NCBI GenBank assembly: GCA_964471595.1
Contig: CAYYGN010000014.1
Location: forward strand, 5,918-69,917
Length of the DNA: 64,000 nt
Origin: JAGNXB01 sp964471595
GTDB lineage: Bacteria > Bacteroidota > Bacteroidia > Chitinophagales > Saprospiraceae
Direction: 5' to 3'
Each line of letters begins with the position of its first letter. The first letter of the stretch is position 1. Under the pieces are notes generated by a model that worked only from the letters and a program-made list of their open reading frames with translations, was not told where the DNA came from and did no database searches. Both the position numbers and the translations under genes were made by a program. This document shows, one piece after another, positions 1 to 8,219 of this stretch.

Positions 1-2
1 TA

Positions 3-24
3 TCATAATATCAACATATTATGA
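3..24. repeat. AT-rich inverted repeat at the window edge
   Basis: Two perfect 9-base arms (TCATAATAT and ATATTATGA) flank a 4-base loop. It lies about 100 bases beyond the 3' end of the minus-strand RNase Z gene, in an AT-rich stretch (1-122) with no gene. It could be part of a terminator or an operator for a gene outside the window. No convincing T-run is visible, so the function is open. Confidence 0.4.
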
Positions 25-122
25 AAAACAACGAACTATAAATTTAATAAAACATAAATCATGACCCCCCTCCCTATGTGGATCACAAGCAAAAAAGAAT
101 CGTAAATTTTAAATATGAATAA

Positions 123-965
123 CTATGTGACTACATAGACTTGGCCCTCTTCGGCGCCATTTGTGGCAGGAAATCGCTGCCTCGCTTCGGCCAATAGAAG
201 GCCGGCGTCCGGATACCGGGCGGAGAAATGTCCGATAAGAAGTTGGCCCACCTCTGCCTGCGCTGCCAGGTTGGCCGCGTCGAGAGCAGTACTATGGCCG
301 GTTTGTGTCGCTTTGTCCCGGTGCATTTCCCTGAAAGTGGCCTCGTGGTACATCAGGTTGGCTCCCCGGACATGACGGAGGATGTTTTCGTCAAAGGCCG
401 TATCCGAACAATAGGCATAACGCAGGATACTTTTGTCATTATCCTGCATATCTGTGACATCGATTCGGGGAAACGCCCTTCGGTCACCCCCTGATGTCAC
501 TTCCGCCTCGATAAGGAAACCGCTACAGGGGATCCGGTGTCGTAGCGGAAAGGAACGGACTGTCACATTTCGGGTAACAACCAGGCGGTTGGCATCCCCT
601 TCCTGCACTTCATGAAAACGGATCGGAAATCCAGGCCGACAGCGGGTATGCGCGAACAAATGGGTGATCATGTCCTCCAATCCGGGAGGAGACCAGATAT
701 CCAATGGCAGGGTACGTCCCGTTAGATGCCAGGTGGTGAGGAGTGGAGGCAGCCCATAAACATGATCTCCGTGCAGATGGCTGATGAATATGTACCGGAT
801 TTTACCCCAGGGCAGATGCATGGCTTTCAACCTGAATTGGGTGCCCTCGCCACAATCCACCAACCCGACAAATCCTTCGGCCATCACTAATTGCGCGCTG
901 GGATGCCGTCCGTGGGCAGGTACTGCCCCTCCGCATCCGAGGATCGCCACCCGCAGAGCGGACAT
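123..965 (-). CDS. rnz: Ribonuclease Z (tRNA 3'-processing endonuclease)
   Basis: 280 residues, the usual length for the short-form enzyme that removes 3' trailers from pre-tRNA in the cytoplasm. The metallo-beta-lactamase zinc motif HLHGDH is at residues 63-68, after the N-terminal ILGCGGAVP and HPSAQ motifs typical of RNase Z. The frame stays open 28 codons further upstream, but that extension lies inside the STAS gene. The ATG at 965 is one base after the STAS stop codon and gives the canonical N-terminus. It is therefore the second gene of a STAS-rnz transcription unit. Identification by motif and length is strong. Confidence 0.95.
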   Translation of the reverse strand: MSALRVAILGCGGAVPAHGRHPSAQLVMAEGFVGLVDCGEGTQFRLKAMHLPWGKIRYIFISHLHGDHVYGLPPLLTTWHLTGRTLPLDIWSPPGLEDMITHLFAHTRCRPGFPIRFHEVQEGDANRLVVTRNVTVRSFPLRHRIPCSGFLIEAEVTSGGDRRAFPRIDVTDMQDNDKSILRYAYCSDTAFDENILRHVRGANLMYHEATFREMHRDKATQTGHSTALDAANLAAQAEVGQLLIGHFSARYPDAGLLLAEARQRFPATNGAEEGQVYVVT

Positions 966-966
966 G

Positions 967-1362
967 TTATTCGAACTCGATGTCCGGCTCCTCCGAGGCA
1001 TTGAGCTCCCGCTCAATCTCTTCCATGAAAACAAAGTCGACCGCCTCATCCAGGGAGGGAATCAAATTGAGCACCGTGTCCAGACGAGAAATTTCAAAAA
1101 GGCGCTTCACACTGGGTTGCAAGGCCCCTCCGATGATGAATGACTTTCCTTCTGACCATAGACGATTGCCGGTCAGAATGGCGCTCAGGCCACTGCTGTC
1201 CACAAATTTGACCCCGGATAAGTCGAGAATGAGGTTGCGGATCCCTTCATTGCTCAGGATGACCAATTCGGATTTGAGGACCGGTGCGACAAGCGCATTC
1301 AGGTTTTCCTCGTCCAATCGCAGAATGGTGTACTTCTCCTGCTTGTCGACACTGTATTTCAT
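967..1362 (-). CDS. STAS-domain protein, anti-sigma-factor antagonist type
   Basis: 131 residues. Residues about 1-110 form a single STAS domain like SpoIIAA/RsbV. It carries the conserved motif FVDSSGLSAIL, whose serine is phosphorylated by a partner kinase in studied family members. The acidic tail (EEIERELNASEEPDIEFE) is extra. In the family these proteins bind anti-sigma factors or act as scaffold switches; no partner kinase is nearby. It is the first gene of a two-gene unit with rnz, one base apart, and has a clear -7 promoter element 20 bases upstream of its ATG. The exact partner is unknown. Confidence 0.88.
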   Translation of the reverse strand: MKYSVDKQEKYTILRLDEENLNALVAPVLKSELVILSNEGIRNLILDLSGVKFVDSSGLSAILTGNRLWSEGKSFIIGGALQPSVKRLFEISRLDTVLNLIPSLDEAVDFVFMEEIERELNASEEPDIEFE

Positions 1363-1381
1363 AGTCCTGGGGCCTCTGGCA

Positions 1382-1389
1382 CAAATGTA
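1382..1389 (-). promoter_or_regulatory. -7 promoter element (TACATTTG) for STAS-rnz
   Basis: Perfect match to the Bacteroidota -7 consensus TAnnTTTG on the minus strand. With the usual 4-base offset the transcript starts near 1378, leaving a leader of about 16 bases. Confidence 0.6.
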
Positions 1390-1551
1390 GAAAATCTACC
1401 ATATATGGCCGTGCCTCCCAACCCCTTAACGACACGGTAACGAACCCGTCGTTTTTGCATTTGTTACACCAATAACCCGTTGGGCCAAACCACTGTGCAT
1501 CCACATTGGGCAAATTTGAGCCGTAATGTGGCCTCATTGATACAGAATCCT

Positions 1552-1559
1552 TTATTTTG
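1552..1559 (+). promoter_or_regulatory. Probable -7 element (TTATTTTG) abutting clpC
   Basis: Seven of eight bases match TAnnTTTG. The element ends 4 bases before the clpC ATG, so transcription would start at or next to the start codon. One of several such arrangements in the window. Confidence 0.45.
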
Positions 1560-1563
1560 CAAC

Positions 1564-4104
1564 ATGAATCGCAAGTTCTCACCCCAGGTCAAACAAATCA
1601 TCTCCCGGAGCCGGGATGAGGCCGTTCGTCTGGGACACAACTACATCGGCACGGAACACCTTCTCCTGGGCATTCTGCAGGAAAAAGACAACCTGGCCAT
1701 CAAGGTACTTAACTCCTTGGAAGTCAATGCCAGAGCGCTTCGATCTTCCCTGGAACAGTCCGTTCCTCCCGGCACCCAGGGCAACGGGGATCTCAATATT
1801 GGCCAGCTCCCGCTCAACAAACAGGCCGAAAAAGTGCTCAAAGTCACGTTCCTGGAAGCCAAAAGCCTCAAAAGCGAGGAAATCAACACAGAGCATCTGA
1901 TGCTCTCCATCCTGAAATACAAAGACAACCTGGCTTCACAAATTCTCCAGCAATTCGATATCGACTACGAAGTCTTCAAGTCCGAGCTGGAATATGTCCT
2001 CCAGGAAGGCAATATCTCCGCCACAGGGGAAACCCTTGCCTCCGCCCAACCCGAACCGGAAGATTCCTTTGAGGAGGAGGAGGAAAGTTCAAGGTTCCAA
2101 CGCAAGGGTGCCGCCAAATCCCGCACCCCCGTGCTCGACAATTTCGGTCGTGATGTGACCCGTTTGGCAGAAGAAGGCCAGCTTGACCCCATTATCGGGC
2201 GGGAAAGCGAGATTGAACGCGTCTCCCAGATCCTGAGCCGCCGCAAAAAGAACAACCCGATCCTGATTGGAGAACCGGGCGTGGGCAAAACCGCCATCGT
2301 CGAAGGCCTCGCCTTGCGGATCATCCAGAAGAAAGTTTCCCGTACCCTGTTCAACAAGCGGATCATCATGCTTGATCTGGCGGCATTGGTAGCCGGCACC
2401 AAGTACCGCGGGCAGTTTGAAGAGCGGATGAAAGCCATCATGAACGAGTTGGAAAAATCCAGGGACGTTATCCTCTTCATCGACGAGATTCACACCATCG
2501 TCGGCGCGGGAGGTGCAACCGGCAGCCTGGATGCCTCCAATATCTTCAAACCAGCGCTCGCCAGAGGTGAATTGCAATGCATCGGTGCCTCCACCCTGGA
2601 CGAATACCGCCAGTATATTGAAAAGGACGGAGCATTGGACCGCCGGTTCCAGAAGGTCATGGTCGATCCGCCGTCCGCCGAAGAAACGATCCATATCCTC
2701 CACAACATCAAGTCCAAATACGAGGATTTCCACAATGTCACCTATGCCGAGGAGGCGATCAAGGCCTGTGTCAAACTCAGCGACCGCTATATCACCGATC
2801 GCTTCCTCCCGGACAAGGCCATCGACGTGCTCGACGAAGTCGGCGCCAGAGTCCATCTCAAGAACATCCATGTGCCCAAGCACATTGAGGAGTTGGAAAA
2901 GCGGATCGAAGAACTGAAAGAGCTTAAAAATCAGGCGGTCAAGGATCAGCAATACGAAAAGGCGGCGGATCTTCGTGATGACGAGTCCAAGCTGCAGCGC
3001 CAGCTCGAATACGCCAAAAACAGCTGGGAAGAAGAGGCCAAAACCCGCCGGTATCCGGTCAACGAGGACGATATCGCCGAGGTGGTTTCCATGATGACCG
3101 GCATTCCCGTCAAGAGGGTGGCTCAAAGCGAAAGCAACCGCCTCATCCACATGGCGGACGATATGAAGCAGATGGTCATCGGACAGGACGAGGCCATTAT
3201 CAAGGTCACCAAAGCCATCCAACGCAACCGCGTGGGCCTGAAAGACCCCAAACGGCCCATCGGTACCTTCATCTTCCTGGGTCCGACCGGGGTGGGGAAA
3301 ACCGAAACGGCCAAAGCACTGGCCCGCTATCTGTTTGACAGTGACGACGCGCTCGTCCGCATCGACATGAGCGAGTACATGGAGAAATTCTCCATTAGCC
3401 GGCTGATTGGGGCACCTCCCGGCTATGTAGGTTATGAGGAAGGTGGACAGTTAACGGAAAAGGTCCGACGCAAACCCTATTCGGTCATCCTCCTCGATGA
3501 AATCGAAAAGGCCCACCCCGACGTGTACAACATTTTGCTGCAGGTGTTGGACGACGGTCAGCTGACGGATGGTCTCGGTCGCAAGGTCGATTTCAAAAAC
3601 ACCCTGATCATCATGACTTCCAATATCGGCGTGCGTCAGTTGAAAGATTTCGGACAAGGGGTTGGCTTTGCCACCAAAGCGCGACAGGAAGCGGCCGAAG
3701 AGAATGCCAAATCAGTGATTCAAAGCGCCTTGAAGCGCACATTCTCGCCGGAATTCCTCAACCGGATTGACGATGTATTGGTTTTCAATACGCTGGATCA
3801 GGACCATATTTTCCAGATCATCGACATCACGCTGAATCATCTCCTACAGCGTATGGCCGGGATGGGATATCATCTCAACCTGACGGAGGCGGCCAAGAAG
3901 TTCGTAGCTGAAAAAGGATATGATCCTCAATTCGGCGCCCGTCCCCTGCACCGCGCCATCCAGAAGTACATCGAAGACCCCCTCGCCGAGCAGATCCTCA
4001 ATGCCAACCCCCAGGAGGGGAGCACCTTCGAAGCCGACATCAATGAAGCCGGGGACGGACTCACCATCACCCTTTTGCGGGTAGTACAGACCGATGCCGG
4101 TTGA
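1564..4104 (+). CDS. clpC: ClpC, ATP-dependent Clp protease ATP-binding subunit
   Basis: 846-residue AAA+ unfoldase that feeds substrates to ClpP. In order: two Clp N repeats (about 1-145), an acidic linker, D1 with Walker A GEPGVGKT (236-243) and Walker B VILFIDEIH (302-310), a coiled middle/UVR-like segment (440-490), and D2 with Walker A GPTGVGKT (573-580) and sensor/arginine motifs. A VGF tripeptide at 700-702 matches the ClpP-docking loop of ClpC, which separates it from ClpB. The frame is open 28 codons upstream, but MNRKFSPQVK is the normal N-terminus and the promoter-like element lies directly before it. clpP is not in the window. Confidence 0.96.
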   Translation: MNRKFSPQVKQIISRSRDEAVRLGHNYIGTEHLLLGILQEKDNLAIKVLNSLEVNARALRSSLEQSVPPGTQGNGDLNIGQLPLNKQAEKVLKVTFLEAKSLKSEEINTEHLMLSILKYKDNLASQILQQFDIDYEVFKSELEYVLQEGNISATGETLASAQPEPEDSFEEEEESSRFQRKGAAKSRTPVLDNFGRDVTRLAEEGQLDPIIGRESEIERVSQILSRRKKNNPILIGEPGVGKTAIVEGLALRIIQKKVSRTLFNKRIIMLDLAALVAGTKYRGQFEERMKAIMNELEKSRDVILFIDEIHTIVGAGGATGSLDASNIFKPALARGELQCIGASTLDEYRQYIEKDGALDRRFQKVMVDPPSAEETIHILHNIKSKYEDFHNVTYAEEAIKACVKLSDRYITDRFLPDKAIDVLDEVGARVHLKNIHVPKHIEELEKRIEELKELKNQAVKDQQYEKAADLRDDESKLQRQLEYAKNSWEEEAKTRRYPVNEDDIAEVVSMMTGIPVKRVAQSESNRLIHMADDMKQMVIGQDEAIIKVTKAIQRNRVGLKDPKRPIGTFIFLGPTGVGKTETAKALARYLFDSDDALVRIDMSEYMEKFSISRLIGAPPGYVGYEEGGQLTEKVRRKPYSVILLDEIEKAHPDVYNILLQVLDDGQLTDGLGRKVDFKNTLIIMTSNIGVRQLKDFGQGVGFATKARQEAAEENAKSVIQSALKRTFSPEFLNRIDDVLVFNTLDQDHIFQIIDITLNHLLQRMAGMGYHLNLTEAAKKFVAEKGYDPQFGARPLHRAIQKYIEDPLAEQILNANPQEGSTFEADINEAGDGLTITLLRVVQTDAG

Positions 4105-4155
4105 TGCCATGTTACCTTCGCAGATACTGCTTGCCTTTTCACCCGGAAAGATGGC

Positions 4156-4163
4156 TACCTTTG
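4156..4163 (+). promoter_or_regulatory. Promoter for infC: TTG (4131) - 22 bases - TACCTTTG
   Basis: A perfect -7 element with a TTG -33 element at 4131-4133. The leader to the TTG start codon is about 40 bases, longer than for most genes here, which leaves room for translational control. Confidence 0.6.
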
Positions 4164-4206
4164 CGCCGCCAACCCCCTAAGTCATCATCATAAAACCCCT
4201 GAGCCT

Positions 4207-4785
4207 TTGGCTAGAAAAGAATTTCCCAAAAAAAAGGAAGAGAAATTTGACTACCGGATCAATCAAATGATCCGTGTTCCTGAGATCCGCCTTGTCGGCG
4301 ACAATCTCGAAGCTGTCAGCGCTGCCGCCGGACGCAACATTGAAACCGGCGTTTTCCCCACCCGTATGGCCCTCAACTGGGCCGAGGCGATGGAACTCGA
4401 TCTGGTGGAGATCTCTCCCAATGCAGAACCTCCTGTCTGCAAGATCACCGACTACCGCAAGTTTATCTACGACAAAAAGAAGAAGGAGAAAGAACTGAAA
4501 GCCAAAGTCGTCAAAACGGTGATGAAGGAGATCCGTTTCGGACCCAACACCGACGAACACGATTTCGAATTCAAGGTCCGGCACGCCAAAGGCTTCCTGG
4601 AGGAAGGTTCCAAGGTCAGAGCCTACGTGCATTTCCGGGGCCGGACCATCGTGTTCAAGGACCGGGGAGAACTGCTGTTGCTCCGGTTTCTCAAAGAGCT
4701 GGAAGACCATGGAGCCGCCGAAGCCCTGCCCAAACTGGAAGGCCGCCGGATGTCGGTCATCATCTCGCCCAAGAAGAAAAAATAG
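4207..4785 (+). CDS. infC: Translation initiation factor IF-3
   Basis: 192 residues. IF-3 prevents 50S joining and checks the start codon on the 30S subunit. The N-domain includes YRIN-like and VRLVG-like segments (DYRINQMIRVPEIRLVGDN-type, split here by ordinary variation). The C-domain has the conserved KEIRFGPNTDEHDF and RGRTIVF blocks. The reading frame has no ATG before residue 19, and the best start is a TTG at 4207 giving MARKEF. A weak start codon is the rule in infC of other bacteria, where IF-3 represses its own translation. The order infC-rpmI-rplT is conserved across bacteria, but here rpmI also has its own promoter. Confidence 0.96.
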   Translation: MARKEFPKKKEEKFDYRINQMIRVPEIRLVGDNLEAVSAAAGRNIETGVFPTRMALNWAEAMELDLVEISPNAEPPVCKITDYRKFIYDKKKKEKELKAKVVKTVMKEIRFGPNTDEHDFEFKVRHAKGFLEEGSKVRAYVHFRGRTIVFKDRGELLLLRFLKELEDHGAAEALPKLEGRRMSVIISPKKKK

Positions 4786-4827
4786 TCCCTGTCTCCCGGT
4801 ATTGTGGCAAAATATCCGGATTATCCT

Positions 4828-4835
4828 TAATTTTG
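4828..4835 (+). promoter_or_regulatory. Promoter for rpmI-rplT: TTG (4802) - 23 bases - TAATTTTG
   Basis: Perfect -7 consensus match with a TTG at 4802-4804. The predicted start is near 4839, a leader of about 16 bases. The ribosomal protein pair can therefore be transcribed independently of infC. Confidence 0.6.
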
Positions 4836-4854
4836 CGTCCTTAAATTCAAGGCT

Positions 4855-5049
4855 ATGCCTAAAATGAAAACCCATTCCAGCGCCAAGAAGCGCTTTGCGC
4901 TCACCGGCACAGGGAAAGTCAAGCGGTTTCACGCGTTTCATTCCCACCTGATGCGCAAAAAGACCACCACGCAGAAGCTGGGCTTGCGCAAGTCCACGCT
5001 GGTCAGCGAGGCGGATGAAAAGCGCATCCTCCGTCTGCTTTGTATGTAA
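4855..5049 (+). CDS. rpmI: 50S ribosomal protein L35
   Basis: 64 residues, normal for bL35. Shows the expected lysine-rich N-terminus (MPKMKTHSSAKKRF), the TGTGKVKR segment and the C-terminal LGLRKSTLVSEAD region. Lies between infC and rplT, as in most bacteria. The ATG follows a predicted transcription start by about 16 bases. Confidence 0.97.
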   Translation: MPKMKTHSSAKKRFALTGTGKVKRFHAFHSHLMRKKTTTQKLGLRKSTLVSEADEKRILRLLCM

Positions 5050-5081
5050 TCAATGGTTTAATCAGGTCACCCGGTCAAAGA

Positions 5082-5099
5082 ATCCTTTCCTGAAAGGAT
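5082..5099 (+). other. Hairpin between rpmI and rplT
   Basis: Perfect 8-base arms (ATCCTTTC / GAAAGGAT) with a 2-base spacer, 25 bases before the rplT start. There is no T-run, so it is not an intrinsic terminator. In other phyla L20 controls this operon by binding its mRNA, so a regulatory role is possible; this is inference only. Confidence 0.35.
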
Positions 5100-5124
5100 C
5101 CCGGCACACCGCCAAATTCACCAT

Positions 5125-5472
5125 ATGCCACGTTCCGTAAACGCAGTCGCCAGCAGGGCGCGCCGCAAAAAGATCATGAATGCCGCCAAGGGCTACTTCG
5201 GTGCACGCAGCAAAGTGTACACCGTAGCCAAGAACGCGGTAGAAAAGGCCTGGGGTTATGCCTACCGCGACCGCAAGAACAAGAAAAGAGCCTTCCGTCG
5301 CCTGTGGATTGCCCGGATCAATGCCGGTGCCCGGATGAATGGCACCACTTATTCGCGGTTGATCAACGGTCTCCACCAAAAAGACTCCGCTCTCAACCGC
5401 AAGGTATTGGCCGATCTGGCCATGCATCACCCTTCGACCTTCAAAGCCATCGTCGAATCGGTGGCCCGGTAA
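5125..5472 (+). CDS. rplT: 50S ribosomal protein L20
   Basis: 115 residues, the normal length of bL20, an early-assembly 23S rRNA-binding protein. Typical blocks are present: MPRSVNAVASRARRKK, AKGYFGARSKVYTVAK, the YAYRDRKNKKR motif and LWIARINAGAR. Ends the infC-rpmI-rplT cluster and is followed 18 bases later by a strong hairpin terminator. Confidence 0.97.
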   Translation: MPRSVNAVASRARRKKIMNAAKGYFGARSKVYTVAKNAVEKAWGYAYRDRKNKKRAFRRLWIARINAGARMNGTTYSRLINGLHQKDSALNRKVLADLAMHHPSTFKAIVESVAR

Positions 5473-5490
5473 GCGAGCCGGTTTACCCAA

Positions 5491-5528
5491 ACATAAAAGC
5501 CCTTGCCCATCGGCAGGGGCTTTTATGT
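5491..5528. terminator. Bidirectional intrinsic terminator after rplT
   Basis: A 17-base stem with one wobble pair and a CATC loop. Its outer part is A-rich on one arm and T-rich on the other, so it works on both strands. It separates rplT (plus) from the convergent minus-strand gene ending at 5538. Confidence 0.85.
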
Positions 5529-5537
5529 TTTCAGACC

Positions 5538-8099
5538 TTACCGAATGACCAAAGGAAGGACCCAGCGACCGTCCGTACACCGCACCTCCAAATAATGGAG
5601 TCCCGGATGTACTGCCGTGGACAGCGGTATTGGCCGGATGGCGGGATGTTTGCCCTGCGCAAGTTCAATGACTTTACGACCCATCGAGTCCCACAGGACC
5701 ACATCGCCTACCCATTCCCGTCCATGGACGGCTTCCAGCCAGACAGGTCCCGAAGCCGGATTGGGATAGATACGGAAGGGTTTCCCGATTTCAGACCTTA
5801 CCGGTATGTCCCGGGAATTGGGCTGACTGAGCAATGGCACCTCCCAGGCACCTGCCCCGTGCGTGGCGGCACGCAATACTTTTTTGGGCCTGCTCACCGC
5901 CAGATCCATGACAAGACAAGCGTCGGGCAGCCCCTTGCTGAATGGACTCCAGTTGGCCCCCTCATCCGTCGAAACATATACCCCCAGATCATTGCCCAGG
6001 TACACGTGGGTGGGTTCAAACGGATCGAAAACCACACTGTTGGCCGGAATGGGCGGTAAACCGTTTCCCCAGGGCAGCCAGGAAATGCCTCCGTTGTCGG
6101 AACGGTACAAAGGCGGCGCCCCAAACCCGCCAAAAGTGGCGAGCATGATGGCAGGTGTTTGGGGATGGATGGTCAGGCAGGTATTGTAACGGTTAGGCCA
6201 TCCGGATGCCACCTGCCAGACATTGCCCTCCCCTCCCTGGTTGGAAAGCAACAACTTGCCGGTATTCAATGCGCCTTGCCATACCGGATCCGAACTTGTC
6301 ACGACGTAAACACGCTGCGACGTCTCCTGGCTCACCAGGATCTGGGTTACCATATTGCTGCCATCGAGATATGCATCCTGCAACGGCTCCCAGGATCCCG
6401 GCGCAGCAAACAGATCGGAACGATAGAGCCGCTGTCCTCCGGTCAGGACCCGGTCGGCCTGACCCGGCACCAGGGATATGGCCGTGTTGAAAGGCCTCAA
6501 TTCCCCTGCTGCGAAGGGTGGTTCGGTTTTCGCAAACTGAAAGCCCCTGTCCAGCGACCGCTGGAATACGCCCTGGGGCAAACTGGCCAGCAATCTTTCG
6601 TCATTGCCGGGATCGATCGCCGTGGACATGCCGTCCCCTCCGATGACCTTGATCCATTCCGTATCTCCTTCATAAATGACGGTGGCGTTGTCCTGAAGAC
6701 CGCCCAGTGCAAAGGAAGGATCCTGTTCCGAATTGCTGAAGCGGGCATAAAACTGTTGCGTTTGATAACCCCCGTTGCGCCCCTGGAACTCGTTTCCCCC
6801 GTCTTCGCTGACAAAAAGCCCTCCATCCGTCGCAAGCCATACATGCTGGGCATTGGCCGGATGGAAATAGACCCCATGAATATCTGCATGAACGTAATAG
6901 GGGGGGCCTTCTGGACCACCGGCCGGTATTTTTCCGTAGGCTCCGGCTTCCCAAATTCCCTGTTGAATCAGGAATTCGCCTCCATTATGGGAACTGTGGA
7001 CATCTATACCCCCAATGACCAGATGTGCGGGATTGTCGGGATCCACGGCGAGATCATGGGAATACCAACCCTGCCATTGCGAAATGTCCATGCTGTTGAC
7101 AATGGTCCAGGCGCTACCGCCGTTGTCCGAACGAAAGAGACCCCTTCCTTCGAGCGCGTCTGCTACATAGGCATACAGAACGTCAGGGTCAGACGGAGCA
7201 CCTGCCATCATGGCCTTCCCTGTAAAATCCCCCGGGAATCCGTTCGTCACTTTGGCGAAGGAGCCACCGCCGTTGATGGAGCGGTACAGACCCGCATTTT
7301 GGGTGAAATAACTGCCTGTTGTCACCAGGATAAGATTGGTGTCCTGGGGATGGATGTAAAGGTCAACAGCCATGGGTACCTGGAAGGCTTGTATCCAGGA
7401 ATTGCCACCATCCCAGGAGCGGTAAAGGCCCTCGCTGGTGGCTGCCCACAGCGACATCCGGTTTTGCGGGTTCATAGCGAGTTGCTGGACACCCTTCATC
7501 TGGCCATAATCCCATGCCAGAGACGGACTCCAGGTTTTGCCACCGTCCTCCGTGCGAAGGATGCCTATGCCGTAAGTGCCACGGGTGAACCGGTTGATGG
7601 CTCCGGGTTTGACAACTCCGTTGCTGTACATTTCACCTGTGCCGATCCACATTCTGTCCGGATTTTCGGGGTCGATCAGGATGGAGGATACGCCGAGGAC
7701 CGGAAAACCGATTGGTATCCGCTCCCAGGCAGCCGGACCTTTGCCGGCCGTATATGTCACCCACAAACCACCGCTGGCCGAACCGGCATATACCGTGGAT
7801 GGCTGGTCAGGATGAAAGGCCAGACACAAGGTCCTGCCACCGATATTGGAAGGACCTATCGGGGACCAATCGGGATCATCCTGGCGAAGGGAGGCCTCCC
7901 GCTTGGACCAGAAAGCCCGTGTCCATTCGGATAAGGAGATTTGTCCATTTTCCCCGATCCGGATACACGACCATTGATCGAGTGACTCAGCGGCTCCGCT
8001 TTGCCGTTTCTGGGGGGAAGCGGGAGAGGGGCTGGAGGGTGATTGGCAGGCGCTGAAAGAAAAAATTCCCGCAACGATCACATAAGCAACAAGACGCAT
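5538..8099 (-). CDS. Secreted Asp-box (sortilin/BNR-like) repeat protein with T9SS type A sorting domain
   Basis: 853 residues. A hydrophobic N-terminal signal ends in FSFSAC, so it may be a lipoprotein, although phenylalanine at the -3 position is unusual. The body carries at least eight Asp-box turns (TEDGGKTW, SWDGGNSW, SDNGGSAW, SEDGGNEF, SDNGGISW, STDEGANW and others), which predicts a beta-propeller like sortilin or sialidase folds. Residues about 765-853 form a type IX secretion C-terminal domain with the YPNPASGPVW motif. A -7 element 15-20 bases upstream supports the ATG at 8099 over the one at 8120. No catalytic residues are recognisable; it probably acts on or outside the cell surface. 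Confidence 0.85.
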   Translation of the reverse strand: MRLVAYVIVAGIFSFSACQSPSSPSPASPQKRQSGAAESLDQWSCIRIGENGQISLSEWTRAFWSKREASLRQDDPDWSPIGPSNIGGRTLCLAFHPDQPSTVYAGSASGGLWVTYTAGKGPAAWERIPIGFPVLGVSSILIDPENPDRMWIGTGEMYSNGVVKPGAINRFTRGTYGIGILRTEDGGKTWSPSLAWDYGQMKGVQQLAMNPQNRMSLWAATSEGLYRSWDGGNSWIQAFQVPMAVDLYIHPQDTNLILVTTGSYFTQNAGLYRSINGGGSFAKVTNGFPGDFTGKAMMAGAPSDPDVLYAYVADALEGRGLFRSDNGGSAWTIVNSMDISQWQGWYSHDLAVDPDNPAHLVIGGIDVHSSHNGGEFLIQQGIWEAGAYGKIPAGGPEGPPYYVHADIHGVYFHPANAQHVWLATDGGLFVSEDGGNEFQGRNGGYQTQQFYARFSNSEQDPSFALGGLQDNATVIYEGDTEWIKVIGGDGMSTAIDPGNDERLLASLPQGVFQRSLDRGFQFAKTEPPFAAGELRPFNTAISLVPGQADRVLTGGQRLYRSDLFAAPGSWEPLQDAYLDGSNMVTQILVSQETSQRVYVVTSSDPVWQGALNTGKLLLSNQGGEGNVWQVASGWPNRYNTCLTIHPQTPAIMLATFGGFGAPPLYRSDNGGISWLPWGNGLPPIPANSVVFDPFEPTHVYLGNDLGVYVSTDEGANWSPFSKGLPDACLVMDLAVSRPKKVLRAATHGAGAWEVPLLSQPNSRDIPVRSEIGKPFRIYPNPASGPVWLEAVHGREWVGDVVLWDSMGRKVIELAQGKHPAIRPIPLSTAVHPGLHYLEVRCTDGRWVLPLVIR

Positions 8100-8117
8100 G
8101 TACAAGGGATTGGCATA

Positions 8118-8125
8118 CAAAGATA
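8118..8125 (-). promoter_or_regulatory. -7 promoter element (TATCTTTG) for the Asp-box protein gene
   Basis: Perfect consensus on the minus strand; start predicted near 8114, with a leader of about 15 bases to the ATG at 8099. Confidence 0.6.
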
Positions 8126-8206
8126 GGCTGCCGAAAGGGGACGGAAGGTCTGCCAGCCGACCATTGGACTGGAGAAGGGATAAGCTGCATTCTCAAAGGT
8201 GTTTGA

Positions 8207-8214
8207 TATCTTGG
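8207..8214 (+). promoter_or_regulatory. Probable -7 element (TATCTTGG) abutting the nuclease-helicase gene
   Basis: Seven of eight consensus bases, ending 5 bases before the ATG at 8220. This favours that ATG over the one at 8199 and suggests a leaderless message. Confidence 0.4.
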
Positions 8215-8219
8215 TGGGT

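Noticed and set aside
6159..7934. 591-codon open frame on the plus strand
   Set aside because: Entirely antisense to the Asp-box protein gene, which has a signal peptide, repeats and a T9SS domain; the frame shows no domain and is a G+C-driven shadow.
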